This document shows positions 33,127-41,806 of a stretch of DNA of 64,000 bases, one piece after another. This DNA comes from DAITMV01 sp046318595. Lineage in GTDB: Bacteria > Pseudomonadota > Gammaproteobacteria > Burkholderiales > Burkholderiaceae_B. The notes under the pieces are model-generated. The model was given only the letters and a program-made list of their open reading frames with translations. It made no database searches and had not been told where the DNA came from. The stretch is taken from NCBI GenBank assembly GCA_046318595.1, contig JBKCTV010000015.1, positions 62,001-126,000 of the forward strand, written 5' to 3'. Every line of letters begins with the position of its first letter. The first letter of the stretch is position 1. A program made the position numbers and the translations under genes.

Positions 33127-33711
33127 TTAATTACCTTTGATTGCCTCGACCTGAATCAGTACCTTCACTTCGGGCTTGAAGCCCATGGAAATACCGAAAT
33201 CCATACCGAAGTCGGTCCGCTTGAACTCAGCAACGGCGTCTGCACCGCAAACTTCCTTTTTAAGCATCGGATGCTGAATACATTTGAAGCTATTGACTTT
33301 CAAGGCAACGGGCCGCGTAACGCCGCGCAATGTCAGTTCGCCATCCACGCCAACCAAACGGTCGCCCTCGAACTTGAAAACCGAGCCTTTATAAGTAATA
33401 GCGGGATACTTTTCGGTACTGAACAGGTCGGCTTTTCTGGCGTGAGCATTCATTTTGTCGTTGCCGAAATCGATGGTCGTGGCGTCGATGAGGATATCGA
33501 TACTGCCGGCTTTTTTGGCCTGATCGAAGCTGACCGTACCGGTCGTCTTGGTAAACTTGCCGCGCCATACCGACAAGCCACCGAAATGGTCTGCTTCGAA
33601 GCTGGGATAGGTGTGGTTCGGGTCGATGGTATAGGTATCCGCAGCGGCCTGCGCGCCGGTGGCGGCAACTGCCAAAGTAAGCGCTGCCAAGGTGTCGAAC
33701 ATGGGTTTCAT
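33127..33711 (-). CDS. YceI-family periplasmic protein 1
   Basis: 194 residues with a signal peptide (L-A-A-L-T-L-A-V-A-A-T-G-A-Q-A-A). The lipocalin-like YceI domain shows Y-T-I-D-P-N-H-T-Y-P-S-F at its start, D-L-F-S-T-E-K-Y-P-A-I-T-Y, and G-E-L-T-L-R-G-V-T-R-P-V. YceI proteins bind polyisoprenoid lipids. It is the third gene of a b561–YceI–YceI operon on the minus strand, 29 bases after the second YceI. Confidence 0.93.
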   Translation of the reverse strand: MKPMFDTLAALTLAVAATGAQAAADTYTIDPNHTYPSFEADHFGGLSVWRGKFTKTTGTVSFDQAKKAGSIDILIDATTIDFGNDKMNAHARKADLFSTEKYPAITYKGSVFKFEGDRLVGVDGELTLRGVTRPVALKVNSFKCIQHPMLKKEVCGADAVAEFKRTDFGMDFGISMGFKPEVKVLIQVEAIKGN

Positions 33712-33740
33712 ACAAACTCCATCGTGGTTAATCTCAAAAA

Positions 33741-34307
33741 TTACTGTGCCGATGTTACCAGTTTAAATAAAATGGTGACTTCGTCGGCCAAAATATCCGT
33801 ATCGCGCCATTCACCTTCGCCAATGGCGAAGTTCAACCGCTTAATCGGCAACTGACCGGTAAACACATGCCGGCCGTTTTGTAATCCAATTTTCACGGGG
33901 AAAGCCACCGCCTGGGTACGGCCCTTGATGGTAAGTTTACCGACCGCCTTGAAAGCGTCGCCGACTGGCGTCAGGCCGCCCAAAATAAATATTCCTTTCG
34001 GGTAATTTTTGCTGTCGAACCATTCTTTTTTGGTAACCTCCTGGTTGGTAGCGGCATTTCCCAGGTCGAGGCTGGCGGTCTCGATTTCAATTCGGCCCAG
34101 ACTGTTTTGCAACTGTGTGGGCAGGTAGTCGATCGTACCGCTTATCTTGCGAAACTGCCCATCGGACAACACGCCCATTTGCTTGAAACGGACGCTGATC
34201 TGGCTGGCCGTCGCATCGACGGAGCCAGCGAGCGCGTTTTGGATAGCCATGCCCAGCAAACCCAACGCCACGAAGGCCCGAGCCAGATTCCGAGTGATCG
34301 TTTTCAT
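33741..34307 (-). CDS. YceI-family periplasmic protein 2
   Basis: 188 residues with a signal peptide ending near N-A-L-A-G. The YceI pattern is weaker than in its neighbour but clear: G-T-I-D-Y-L-P, D-L-G-N-A-A-T-N-Q-E, W-F-D-S-K-N-Y-P-K-G-I-F and G-K-L-T-I-K-G-R-T-Q-A-V. Its start overlaps the stop of the cytochrome b561 gene, so the two are coupled. In such pairs one YceI protein may hand an isoprenoid quinone or lipid to the b561; this is inference. Confidence 0.9.
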   Translation of the reverse strand: MKTITRNLARAFVALGLLGMAIQNALAGSVDATASQISVRFKQMGVLSDGQFRKISGTIDYLPTQLQNSLGRIEIETASLDLGNAATNQEVTKKEWFDSKNYPKGIFILGGLTPVGDAFKAVGKLTIKGRTQAVAFPVKIGLQNGRHVFTGQLPIKRLNFAIGEGEWRDTDILADEVTILFKLVTSAQ

Positions 34308-34933
34308 TGAATGTCCTTGGGGCTTGCTGCCATGGATTTGAGAAAGGGAACCATTCGGCTGAGAATATCATCCCGGTTCCAAAAATGATGTTTAAGCGCG
34401 ATGCATGCATGACCGGTGATGAAAACCGCCAGGGTCCAAGCCAGCCAAACATGCAGGTCTTTCAAGACGGGCTTGAGCAGGGGGTCGGCATCGATCAAGG
34501 TCGGCAATCGAATGATACCGAACCAGACCACCGCCACGCCGGCAGCCTGGCTGTAGAGATAACCAACGACAGGAACCAGAAACAGCAGCAGATATAGGGC
34601 GGCGTGCCCAGCACCGGCCAGTAAGCGCGTCAACCACGACATCTGCGCCGGCCATGCCGGAGGACGGCAAACGAGTCGCCAAGCCAGCCGCACGATGACA
34701 AGCACAAAAATGCTCACGCCCAGCCATTTATGATAGCTGTACAGCTTGACCTTGCCGGGCGTAAAACCGGGTATGTCGTTCATCACGACGGCGATACCGA
34801 AAGCGAAAATTATCGCCACCAATATCAGCCAATGCAAAAGCATCGAAAACGGGTTATATTTTACGGGTTTCTCGGTTTTTATTTGGGATGACACGGTCTT
34901 TTCCGCCTCGGTAACCCTGAAGATTACAGCCAA
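34304..34933 (-). CDS. Cytochrome b561-type membrane protein
   Basis: 209 residues, or about 196 if the GTG at 34894 is used. Four membrane segments carry histidines expected to bind two b hemes: L-L-H-W in the first, Y-H-K-W-L-G in the second, L-H-V-W-L-A-W and G-H-A-C in the last two. It would move electrons between membrane quinones and periplasmic partners. It is the first gene of the operon with two YceI proteins. Confidence 0.9.
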   Translation of the reverse strand: MAVIFRVTEAEKTVSSQIKTEKPVKYNPFSMLLHWLILVAIIFAFGIAVVMNDIPGFTPGKVKLYSYHKWLGVSIFVLVIVRLAWRLVCRPPAWPAQMSWLTRLLAGAGHAALYLLLFLVPVVGYLYSQAAGVAVVWFGIIRLPTLIDADPLLKPVLKDLHVWLAWTLAVFITGHACIALKHHFWNRDDILSRMVPFLKSMAASPKDIQ

Positions 34934-35025
34934 TCGCCTTTCAAGTTACAATAAGTGGTTTGCTTCTGCATTGACAACGCGTTTCTACGCATTTTCATGC
35001 ATTTTTATTTTATTCGGAACGTCGC

Positions 35026-35580
35026 ATGAGCCAGTCCAACGAATCAGGTTTACCTTTCAAGAACGCCCGCCAGCTGCTGACCGGCATTGCATTGGCTTTT
35101 ATTATTCCTGTGGTCGTCATCGTTTTGCTGGTCAAATACGTCAACGACCAACCACGCACCGGTGCCGGCGTCGACGCCATGAGCGCCGAGGCGATCGCCG
35201 AGCGTATTCGCCCTGTCGCACAAATCGATTACCGTGACCCGAACGCCGCGAAAGTACTGAAATCCGGGGATGAGGTTTATGCGGCGGTTTGTGCTGGTTG
35301 CCACACGACGGGCGCAGCGGGTGCACCGAAGCTCGGCGACAAAAGCGGTTGGAGTGCTCGCCTGGCCCAAGGATACGATACGCTGCTCAGACATGCGATC
35401 GAGGGTATTCGCGGCATGCCGGCCAAAGGCGGCAGCCCCGACTTGGACGATATCGAGGTAGCGCGGGCCGTAGCGCATTTGACTAATTCCGCCGGTGCCA
35501 ATTTCAAGGCACCAGAGCCAAAAGCAGCTTCGGCCGAAGGCGCTGTGGCAGCGGCTGCACAGCCAGCATCCCAACCTTGA
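35026..35580 (+). CDS. Membrane-anchored cytochrome c5-like protein
   Basis: 184 residues. One N-terminal membrane segment (A-L-A-F-I-I-P-V-V-V-I-V-L-L-V) leads to a single class I heme c domain with C-A-G-C-H (C89, C92, H93) and a likely axial Met in G-M-P-A-K-G-G. An Ala/Pro-rich tail follows. Cytochromes of this type are often beside a Rep/UvrD helicase in betaproteobacteria, as here. It is a probable electron carrier to a terminal oxidase. Confidence 0.9.
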   Translation: MSQSNESGLPFKNARQLLTGIALAFIIPVVVIVLLVKYVNDQPRTGAGVDAMSAEAIAERIRPVAQIDYRDPNAAKVLKSGDEVYAAVCAGCHTTGAAGAPKLGDKSGWSARLAQGYDTLLRHAIEGIRGMPAKGGSPDLDDIEVARAVAHLTNSAGANFKAPEPKAASAEGAVAAAAQPASQP

Positions 35581-35648
35581 CTTATTAACTTGCTTTACGC
35601 GCTGCCGTGGCTAATCAATCACATCGATCTCACAGAGGCCGCAAACAG

Positions 35649-37676
35649 CTACGCTTGCTCCTCTGAGTTGCGGCTGAGCCGGCCGACACCACTGAGTAGA
35701 TTGCGCAGAGCGCCCAGGCGGTCCTTAGGGCTCATGCGGGGCGTCTCGTCGGGGATTTTTTCGTCCTCTTCCAAGCGCAGCTCTTTGATGAATCGAGACG
35801 GCTGGCAAACTTTGTAATCGCGGGCTTTTTTACGTTTTTTGCAATACGATACCTGTAAGCTGCGCTGCGCGCGCGTAACGCCCACGTACATCAGCCGGCG
35901 CTCTTCTTCGAGACGGTCGGGGGTCAACTCGCGATCGGCCTCGTCGTTGAAATTCGGCAGAATACTTTCTTCGACGCCAATCAGGAAAACATGCGGAAAC
36001 TCCAGGCCCTTCGCAGCATGCAAGGTCGACAGATGAACGGCGTCGGGCGCTTCGCCGTCAGTGCGGCGGTCCAGCATAGTAATCAAGGAGACGCGTTGCG
36101 CCAACTCGATCAGGCCCAGCCTATCCTCTTCGGCTTTCTCGGCCATCCATTTGACGAAATCCTGCACGTTTTGCCACTTGCTTTGCGCAGTGCGTTCGTC
36201 ATTGTGCTCGTAGAGCCACTCCTCAAAACCGATAGCTGCCAATAATTCGGGTAGCAGGACGGCGACCGGCTCGGTCCGCGCGCGGTATTCGATCTTATTC
36301 AAAAAGCTGCCGAAGGTGCGTAGGGGTTCGAGCATTTTGCTGCTTAGGTGCTGTTCAGCTCCGGTTTCGAAAAGCGCGGAGAACAACCCCACCCCGCGTT
36401 CTCCGGCATACCGGCCGAGCGCTTCCAGTGTCTGCGGGCCGATGCCGCGCCGTGGGGTGGTAATCGCTCGGATGAAGGCAGGGTCATCGTCGTTATTGGC
36501 CATCAGACGCAAATAGGCCATCACGTCCTTGATTTCGGCTCGCTCGAAAAACGACTGTCCTCCGGTCAGGACATACGGAATTTTATGCTTGCGCAGCGCC
36601 TGCTCGATAATGCGCGCCTGGTGATTACTGCGGTACAGCACGGCATAATCGGCGAACCGCGCCCGCCGTTCGAACTTGTGCCCCGACAAGATGACCGCGA
36701 CGCTGTCAGCTTCGTGCTCGTCGTCATTCATGGGGCTGACCTTGATAGCGTCGCCCATGCCATGGTCAGACCAGAGGGTTTTCGGAAACAGCTTTGGGTT
36801 GTTTTCGATGAGCCGGTTGGCCGCCTGTAAAATACGCACGGTCGAGCGATAATTCTGTTCGAGCTTGATGACCTTGAGCTGCGGAAAATCGACCGTCAAC
36901 TGCCGCAGGTTGTCCAAAGTCGCGCCCCGCCAGGCATAAATCGCCTGATCGTCATCGCCCACGGCGGTGAACATCGCACGTGGCCCCGCGAGGAGTTTGA
37001 GCAACGCATATTGGCAGGCATTGGTGTCCTGCACCTCGTCGACCAGCAGGTAACGCAGCCGATTCTGCCATTTTTCGCGGACCGTGGCGTCGGTTTGCAG
37101 CAGGCGCACGGGGCGCAGGATCAAGTCGTCGAAGTCAACTGCCTGATAAGCAGCGAGCGTGGCGCCGTAACTCTGGTACATGCGTGCAAACTGCGCCTCG
37201 TTTTCGGTCTCGGCCTGCGCGAGCGCTTCCGCCGGCGTCAACAAGGCATTTTTCCAAAGCGAGACGGCGCTTTGGGCATGCTTGACGAGCTGCTTATCGG
37301 TCGTGGCAAGCAATTGCTGCACGAGCCCATAAGTATCGGCCGAATCCATGATGGAAAACCGTGCTTTCAGCCCGGCCGCGGCATGCTCTTCACGCAGCAG
37401 CCGCATGCCCAGCGAATGGAAAGTACAGACCGTCAAGCCCTTTGCCTGTGGCTTCTCCAATAAGCCATGCACCCGTTCTGACATTTCCTGCGCGGCCTTA
37501 TTGGTAAACGTGACGGCGGCGATGTTACGCGCACTGACGCCGGCCTGCAGCACCAGATGCGCGATTTTCTGGGTGATGACGCGTGTTTTGCCAGAACCGG
37601 CCCCTGCCAGCACCAGACAAGGGCCATCGAGGTAGAGCACGGCTTCGCGCTGGGCAGGGTTCATGGGGGAGGACAT
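35649..37676 (-). CDS. rep: ATP-dependent DNA helicase Rep
   Basis: 675 residues from ATG 37676, matching the ~673 residues of E. coli Rep and starting M-S-S-P-M-N-P-A-Q-R-E-A-V; the frame upstream to 37772 overlaps priA and is not family-like. SF1A motifs are all present: A-G-A-G-S-G-K-T (I), V-D-E-V-Q-D-T-N (II), G-D-D-D-Q-A-I-Y-A-W-R-G (III), Q-N-Y-R-S (IV), H-A-A-K-G-L-E-F (V) and V-G-V-T-R-A (VI). It assists fork progress and restart together with PriA, encoded 38 bases upstream. Confidence 0.93.
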   Translation of the reverse strand: MSSPMNPAQREAVLYLDGPCLVLAGAGSGKTRVITQKIAHLVLQAGVSARNIAAVTFTNKAAQEMSERVHGLLEKPQAKGLTVCTFHSLGMRLLREEHAAAGLKARFSIMDSADTYGLVQQLLATTDKQLVKHAQSAVSLWKNALLTPAEALAQAETENEAQFARMYQSYGATLAAYQAVDFDDLILRPVRLLQTDATVREKWQNRLRYLLVDEVQDTNACQYALLKLLAGPRAMFTAVGDDDQAIYAWRGATLDNLRQLTVDFPQLKVIKLEQNYRSTVRILQAANRLIENNPKLFPKTLWSDHGMGDAIKVSPMNDDEHEADSVAVILSGHKFERRARFADYAVLYRSNHQARIIEQALRKHKIPYVLTGGQSFFERAEIKDVMAYLRLMANNDDDPAFIRAITTPRRGIGPQTLEALGRYAGERGVGLFSALFETGAEQHLSSKMLEPLRTFGSFLNKIEYRARTEPVAVLLPELLAAIGFEEWLYEHNDERTAQSKWQNVQDFVKWMAEKAEEDRLGLIELAQRVSLITMLDRRTDGEAPDAVHLSTLHAAKGLEFPHVFLIGVEESILPNFNDEADRELTPDRLEEERRLMYVGVTRAQRSLQVSYCKKRKKARDYKVCQPSRFIKELRLEEDEKIPDETPRMSPKDRLGALRNLLSGVGRLSRNSEEQA

Positions 37677-37714
37677 AGCAGCGGATCGCACTTTCAGCAA
37701 ACGTTGTAAAAAAT

Positions 37715-39811
37715 TCAGAGATCGTAGGGATCGACTTCGAGGTACCAGCGCACCGGGCCTTTCATGGCCCAAAGCTCAGCCAGCCAGTCGGTGAGAAAGC
37801 GGTGCAACCGTGGGCGCGAAATGGATTCTATCAGGAGCTGAGCCCGTTCGACGCCAGCCACTTTTACGACCGTCAACGGAACAGGATCGCACAACCAAAG
37901 ATCATCGTCTGTGGCGCGCAGCGTGAGCCCGGTCGCTTTCGCCCGTTGCAAAAAATCAATCGCTTTGGCTAGAGACCCGTGATCAGCACGTAACAAAGCC
38001 TGATAGACATACGGCGGTGCGTGAGCATCCCGACGCTGTGTCAGCTCATCGGCAGCAAACGTCGGATAATCGTGGTGTTGTAGCGCAGCGAACAAAGGGT
38101 GATGCGGATAGCGGGTTTGCACCAAAACCTGGCCGTCCTGGCCATGGCGACCGGCGCGGCCGGCCACTTGCATCAGTTGCGCAAACAAGCGCTCGGGCGC
38201 CCGTGTTTGACTGGAAAACAGAGCTGCGTCGACATTCAAGGCAACCACCAGCGCGACGTTCCGGAAATCGTGCCCTTTTGCGACCATCTGCGTGCCCACC
38301 AGAATATCCGCCCCCCCGGCATGCGCCTGATCAAATGCGGCCTGGGCGCTGCCTTTGCGTCGGGTACTGTCGGCGTCGATCCGCAGCAATCGGGCGGTTG
38401 GCAGGAAGGCCTGTAAAGTTTCCTCGATACGCTGGGTACCGCGGCCGAATGGTGTCAGATCCTGGTTACCGCACGCCGGGCAATGACGCGGAACCGGCTC
38501 TGCGGCGCCACAATGGTGGCACTGCAAGCGCCGGTCCTGACGGTGCCAGACCATGTGGCTGGAGCATTGCTGGCAGCCCGCCACCCAACCGCATGCGCCA
38601 CAGGACAAGACCGGCGCGTAACCGCGGCGGTTCAGGAAAACGAGCGATTGCTGTTTTTTCTCGAAAACCGCTTTGAGTGCCGCCATGACTGGCTTGGCCA
38701 AGCCCTCGACCATGAGGTGATGCCGAATATCGACAAGCTGAACCGTCGGTAGAACAGCTCCCTGCACCGCACGCTGCGCCAGCCGGTGCAGATGGTAATG
38801 GCCCTGCTCGGCTTTTAACCATGATTCGAGTGAGGGCGTGGCCGACCCGAGAATGACAGGGCAACCGGTCTGCTGGCCGCGGGCCACGGCCAGATCCCGG
38901 GCCGAATATTTGAGGCCTTCCGATTGTTTGTACGATGGATCGTGCTCCTCGTCCACGATGACGAGCCCGAGCCGCGGCAACGGCACGAACACCGCCAATC
39001 GCGTGCCGACGACGACATCCGCCTCGCCCTGCATCGCCTGCCACCAGTTTTTCAAACGGGGCCCGTCAGCCATGCCGCTGTGCAGGGTGACGACATTCAA
39101 CCCGGCCAACCGTTGCCTGAATAGCTGCTCGGTTTGCGGCGTCAGGTTGATTTCCGGCAGCAGTAACAGGGCCTGTCGTTTTTCCCGAACCGCTTCGATG
39201 ACACGCTGCAGATAAATTTCGGTTTTACCGCTGCCTGTGATGCCATACAGCAAATGCACTTGAAACGATGCGCGCGCACTCATGGCAGCGGTTACGGCCT
39301 GCTGTCCGGCATTCAATACCGGTATTTGAATAGCCAAGGCATCATTTTTTTGCTTGTCTGCGGCTACATCGGTTATCCCCTGCGCCGACCGCCAGCGCTC
39401 AAGCGCGCGTCGGGTGGACTGCAGACCTTCGCTGCGAGCACCCAGCGCTTTGAGCGATTTGGGTAGAGCGTCGTGTATCGCGGCTCCTATCGGGTAATGA
39501 TAGTAATCGGCGGCGAATTGCAACAAACGCCGCCATGCGGTATCGAGGAGCCCGTTGGGATCGAGCACCGCGATGACCGACTTGAGATTTTCGGGGGCGA
39601 TGTCGTTGCTCGGGGGATCGATTTGCCAGACAACACCCACTCGACGCTTCGTGCCCCATGGCACGAGGACACGGCTACCAAGACAGGGTTCATCCGCCAA
39701 AAACCAACGGTAGCTGAACAGTCCGGGCCGCGGGATATCGATCGCAATCCCAACGATCGAGCCTTCGTTGTTGTTTTCACACGGCGCGGGGTGGATACGG
39801 TTTACGGTCAT
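37715..39811 (-). CDS. priA: Primosomal protein N' (PriA helicase)
   Basis: 698 residues. The N-terminal 3'-DNA-binding domain is followed by helicase motifs G-I-T-G-S-G-K-T-E-I-Y (I), V-D-E-E-H-D-P-S-Y-K-Q (DEAH-type II), L-G-S-A-T-P-S-L-E, and the zinc-binding cysteines (C-G-A-C, C-Q-Q-C, C-H-H-C, C-P-A-C). G-T-Q-M-V-A-K-G-H-D-F and Q-V-A-G-R-A-G-R complete the core. It reloads the replisome at stalled forks. The start is uncertain; the first ~17 residues are not family-like. Confidence 0.95.
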   Translation of the reverse strand: MTVNRIHPAPCENNNEGSIVGIAIDIPRPGLFSYRWFLADEPCLGSRVLVPWGTKRRVGVVWQIDPPSNDIAPENLKSVIAVLDPNGLLDTAWRRLLQFAADYYHYPIGAAIHDALPKSLKALGARSEGLQSTRRALERWRSAQGITDVAADKQKNDALAIQIPVLNAGQQAVTAAMSARASFQVHLLYGITGSGKTEIYLQRVIEAVREKRQALLLLPEINLTPQTEQLFRQRLAGLNVVTLHSGMADGPRLKNWWQAMQGEADVVVGTRLAVFVPLPRLGLVIVDEEHDPSYKQSEGLKYSARDLAVARGQQTGCPVILGSATPSLESWLKAEQGHYHLHRLAQRAVQGAVLPTVQLVDIRHHLMVEGLAKPVMAALKAVFEKKQQSLVFLNRRGYAPVLSCGACGWVAGCQQCSSHMVWHRQDRRLQCHHCGAAEPVPRHCPACGNQDLTPFGRGTQRIEETLQAFLPTARLLRIDADSTRRKGSAQAAFDQAHAGGADILVGTQMVAKGHDFRNVALVVALNVDAALFSSQTRAPERLFAQLMQVAGRAGRHGQDGQVLVQTRYPHHPLFAALQHHDYPTFAADELTQRRDAHAPPYVYQALLRADHGSLAKAIDFLQRAKATGLTLRATDDDLWLCDPVPLTVVKVAGVERAQLLIESISRPRLHRFLTDWLAELWAMKGPVRWYLEVDPYDL

Positions 39812-40151
39812 TTGTTAGAAACTTACTTGAAGTGCCGTTCCTAAGCCCCGAAAAAAGCTTTGTTTTACAGAGCCAATCCATACCTGTGGATAACTTTGGG
39901 GAAAAACTCGAGAAAGTTAGGATAACCCCTCGACTCAAAAGAACTTCTGTATAAAGCGAACTTTTAAGAAAAATATTTTCTCATTTAAAAACAAAAACTT
40001 AAACAAAAGAAAGCGACATCCGAGCGCTTGCTTTCGATTTTTCTTTTGGCTATGCACTGCTTCCCGTTTCTGTGCATAAGTCAAGGAAAGATCATAAAAA
40101 ACGGCGGTTGCCAAACTAAAAATACCCTGAAACCCATGGTAATAGGGCCGA
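39812..40151. other. AT-rich intergenic region hemE–priA with one DnaA box
   Basis: 340 bases, clearly richer in A/T than the surroundings. It contains one exact DnaA box (TGTGGATAA, 39885-39893) and a long A-rich tract (39960-40015). A GAAAGC...GCTTTC inverted repeat with a 15-base loop is followed on the minus strand by TTTTGTTT; this could terminate hemE. No open frame of note was recognised. Confidence 0.5.
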
Positions 40152-41261
40152 TCAATCCGACGAGACGCTGGCACGGTGCCACGCCGGGCTTAACTCATGC
40201 ACCGCCTGCACCAGCGCTGCCACATGCTCGGGTGGGGTGTGTTGAGAAATACCATGGCCCAAGTTGAAAATGTGACCGCTTCCTGGCCCCACCTCGCCAA
40301 ACCGCGCGAGAATGCTTGACACCTGTTCGCGGATTTGAGTCGGCTCGGCAAACAGCGCCATCGGATCCAGATTGCCTTGTACGGCGCAATGCTGGCCGAT
40401 TTGTGCCCGTGCCCGGCTCAAATCCACCGTCCAGTCTACTCCCACAGCATCGACCCCGGTAGCGGCAATTTCCTGCAACCACAAGCCGCCGCCCTTGGTA
40501 AAAACGATGTGCGGCACACGGGTCCGTTGACCCTGTGCATCGACGGCGTAGCGCGTCAATGCACGGAGAATCTGCCGGGTGTAAGCCATCGAAAATATTT
40601 GAAAAGCACCATCCGCCAACGCACCGCCCCAGCTGTCGAAAATCATGACGGCCTGCGCGCCGGCGGCGATCTGGGCATTCAGGTAATCCGTCACCGCGCG
40701 CGCGGTGACTCGCAGGATGGCGTGCAGCAGATCGGGGCGCCGGTACAGCATGGTTTTGATATGCCGGAAATCGCTGCCACCCGCGCCCTCGACCATGTAA
40801 CAGGCGAGCGTCCAGGGGCTTCCCGAAAAACCGATCAGCGGTACCTTTCCACCCAAAGCCTGTCGGATGGTGGTGACAGCATCGGTGACATAACGCAAGT
40901 CGGTAGCCATGTCGGGTACGGCCAGCCGAGCCACGGCCTGTTCATCGCGAACCGGCCGCTCGAATTTCGGGCCTTCTCCGTCGGCAAAAAACAAGCCCAG
41001 GCCCATGGCGTCGGGTACGGTAAGGATGTCTGAAAAGAGAATCGCTGCATCCAGCGGGAAGCGCGCCAGGGGTTGCAACGTGACCTCGCAGGCCAGCTCG
41101 GGGGTCTTACAGAGCTGCAAAAAACTTCCTGCGCGTTTACGCGTGACGTTGTACTCGGGCAAATAACGCCCAGCCTGCCGCATCAGCCAAATCGGGGTGT
41201 GTACCGTTGGTTGACGAAGCAAGGCGCGTATGAAGCTATCGTTAGCGAGAGGAGCAAACAT
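40152..41261 (-). CDS. hemE: Uroporphyrinogen decarboxylase
   Basis: 369 residues. The signature P-I-W-L-M-R-Q-A-G-R-Y-L-P-E-Y (with the catalytic Arg residues) is near the N-terminus. F-S-D-I-L-T-V-P and G-F-S-G-S-P-W-T-L follow, and the C-terminal F-N-L-G-H-G-I-S-Q-H-T-P-P closes the active site. It converts uroporphyrinogen III to coproporphyrinogen III in heme synthesis. It is just downstream of atpC on the same strand. Confidence 0.97.
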   Translation of the reverse strand: MFAPLANDSFIRALLRQPTVHTPIWLMRQAGRYLPEYNVTRKRAGSFLQLCKTPELACEVTLQPLARFPLDAAILFSDILTVPDAMGLGLFFADGEGPKFERPVRDEQAVARLAVPDMATDLRYVTDAVTTIRQALGGKVPLIGFSGSPWTLACYMVEGAGGSDFRHIKTMLYRRPDLLHAILRVTARAVTDYLNAQIAAGAQAVMIFDSWGGALADGAFQIFSMAYTRQILRALTRYAVDAQGQRTRVPHIVFTKGGGLWLQEIAATGVDAVGVDWTVDLSRARAQIGQHCAVQGNLDPMALFAEPTQIREQVSSILARFGEVGPGSGHIFNLGHGISQHTPPEHVAALVQAVHELSPAWHRASVSSD

Positions 41262-41318
41262 GCGGAATCAACAAAAACGGCGAGCGCCGACAAGCCTGCA
41301 TTGTACGGCAAGCACCGT

Positions 41319-41735
41319 TCAGCGTATTTTGCGTAAATGCTGAATCGCAGCTAGTTGAGCAATCGCAACGGCCAGCTCGGCCTGCGCTCTGGCATAGTCG
41401 ATATCTCTGGCCTTGTCGGACAAGGCCTCCTGGGCTCGTCGCTTGGCTTCCGTAGCCTTCGCCTCATCGAGATCGGCTCCGCGAATCGCCGTATCGGCCA
41501 GTACCGTGACACGGTCGGGCTGAACTTCAAGAACACCGCCCTGCACGAACACCAACTCTTCCTTACCATTCGCCAAGCGAATACGAACCGAACCAGGCCT
41601 GATGCGGGTAATCAGGGGGGTATGCTTAGGATAAATCCCCAACTCGCCCATTTCCCCGGGCAGGGAGACAAATTCCGCCAGCCCTTCGAAAATGGACTGT
41701 TCGGCACTAACAACGTCAACCTGCAAGGTAGACAT
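41319..41735 (-). CDS. atpC: ATP synthase epsilon subunit
   Basis: 138 residues. N-terminal beta-barrel start M-S-T-L-Q-V-D-V-V-S-A-E-Q-S-I-F-E-G and P-G-E-M-G-E-L-G-I-Y-P-K-H-T-P-L are typical; a two-helix C-terminal domain (A-K-R-R-A-Q-E-A-L) follows. It is part of the F1 central stalk and inhibits ATP hydrolysis. Last gene of the atp operon. Confidence 0.96.
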   Translation of the reverse strand: MSTLQVDVVSAEQSIFEGLAEFVSLPGEMGELGIYPKHTPLITRIRPGSVRIRLANGKEELVFVQGGVLEVQPDRVTVLADTAIRGADLDEAKATEAKRRAQEALSDKARDIDYARAQAELAVAIAQLAAIQHLRKIR

Positions 41736-41806
41736 ATTTTATTTCTCCTGACCCGGCCGGTCCGCTTGCACTTTGCAGAACAAGCCCGGCACCGGGAAAT
41801 GCAGCG

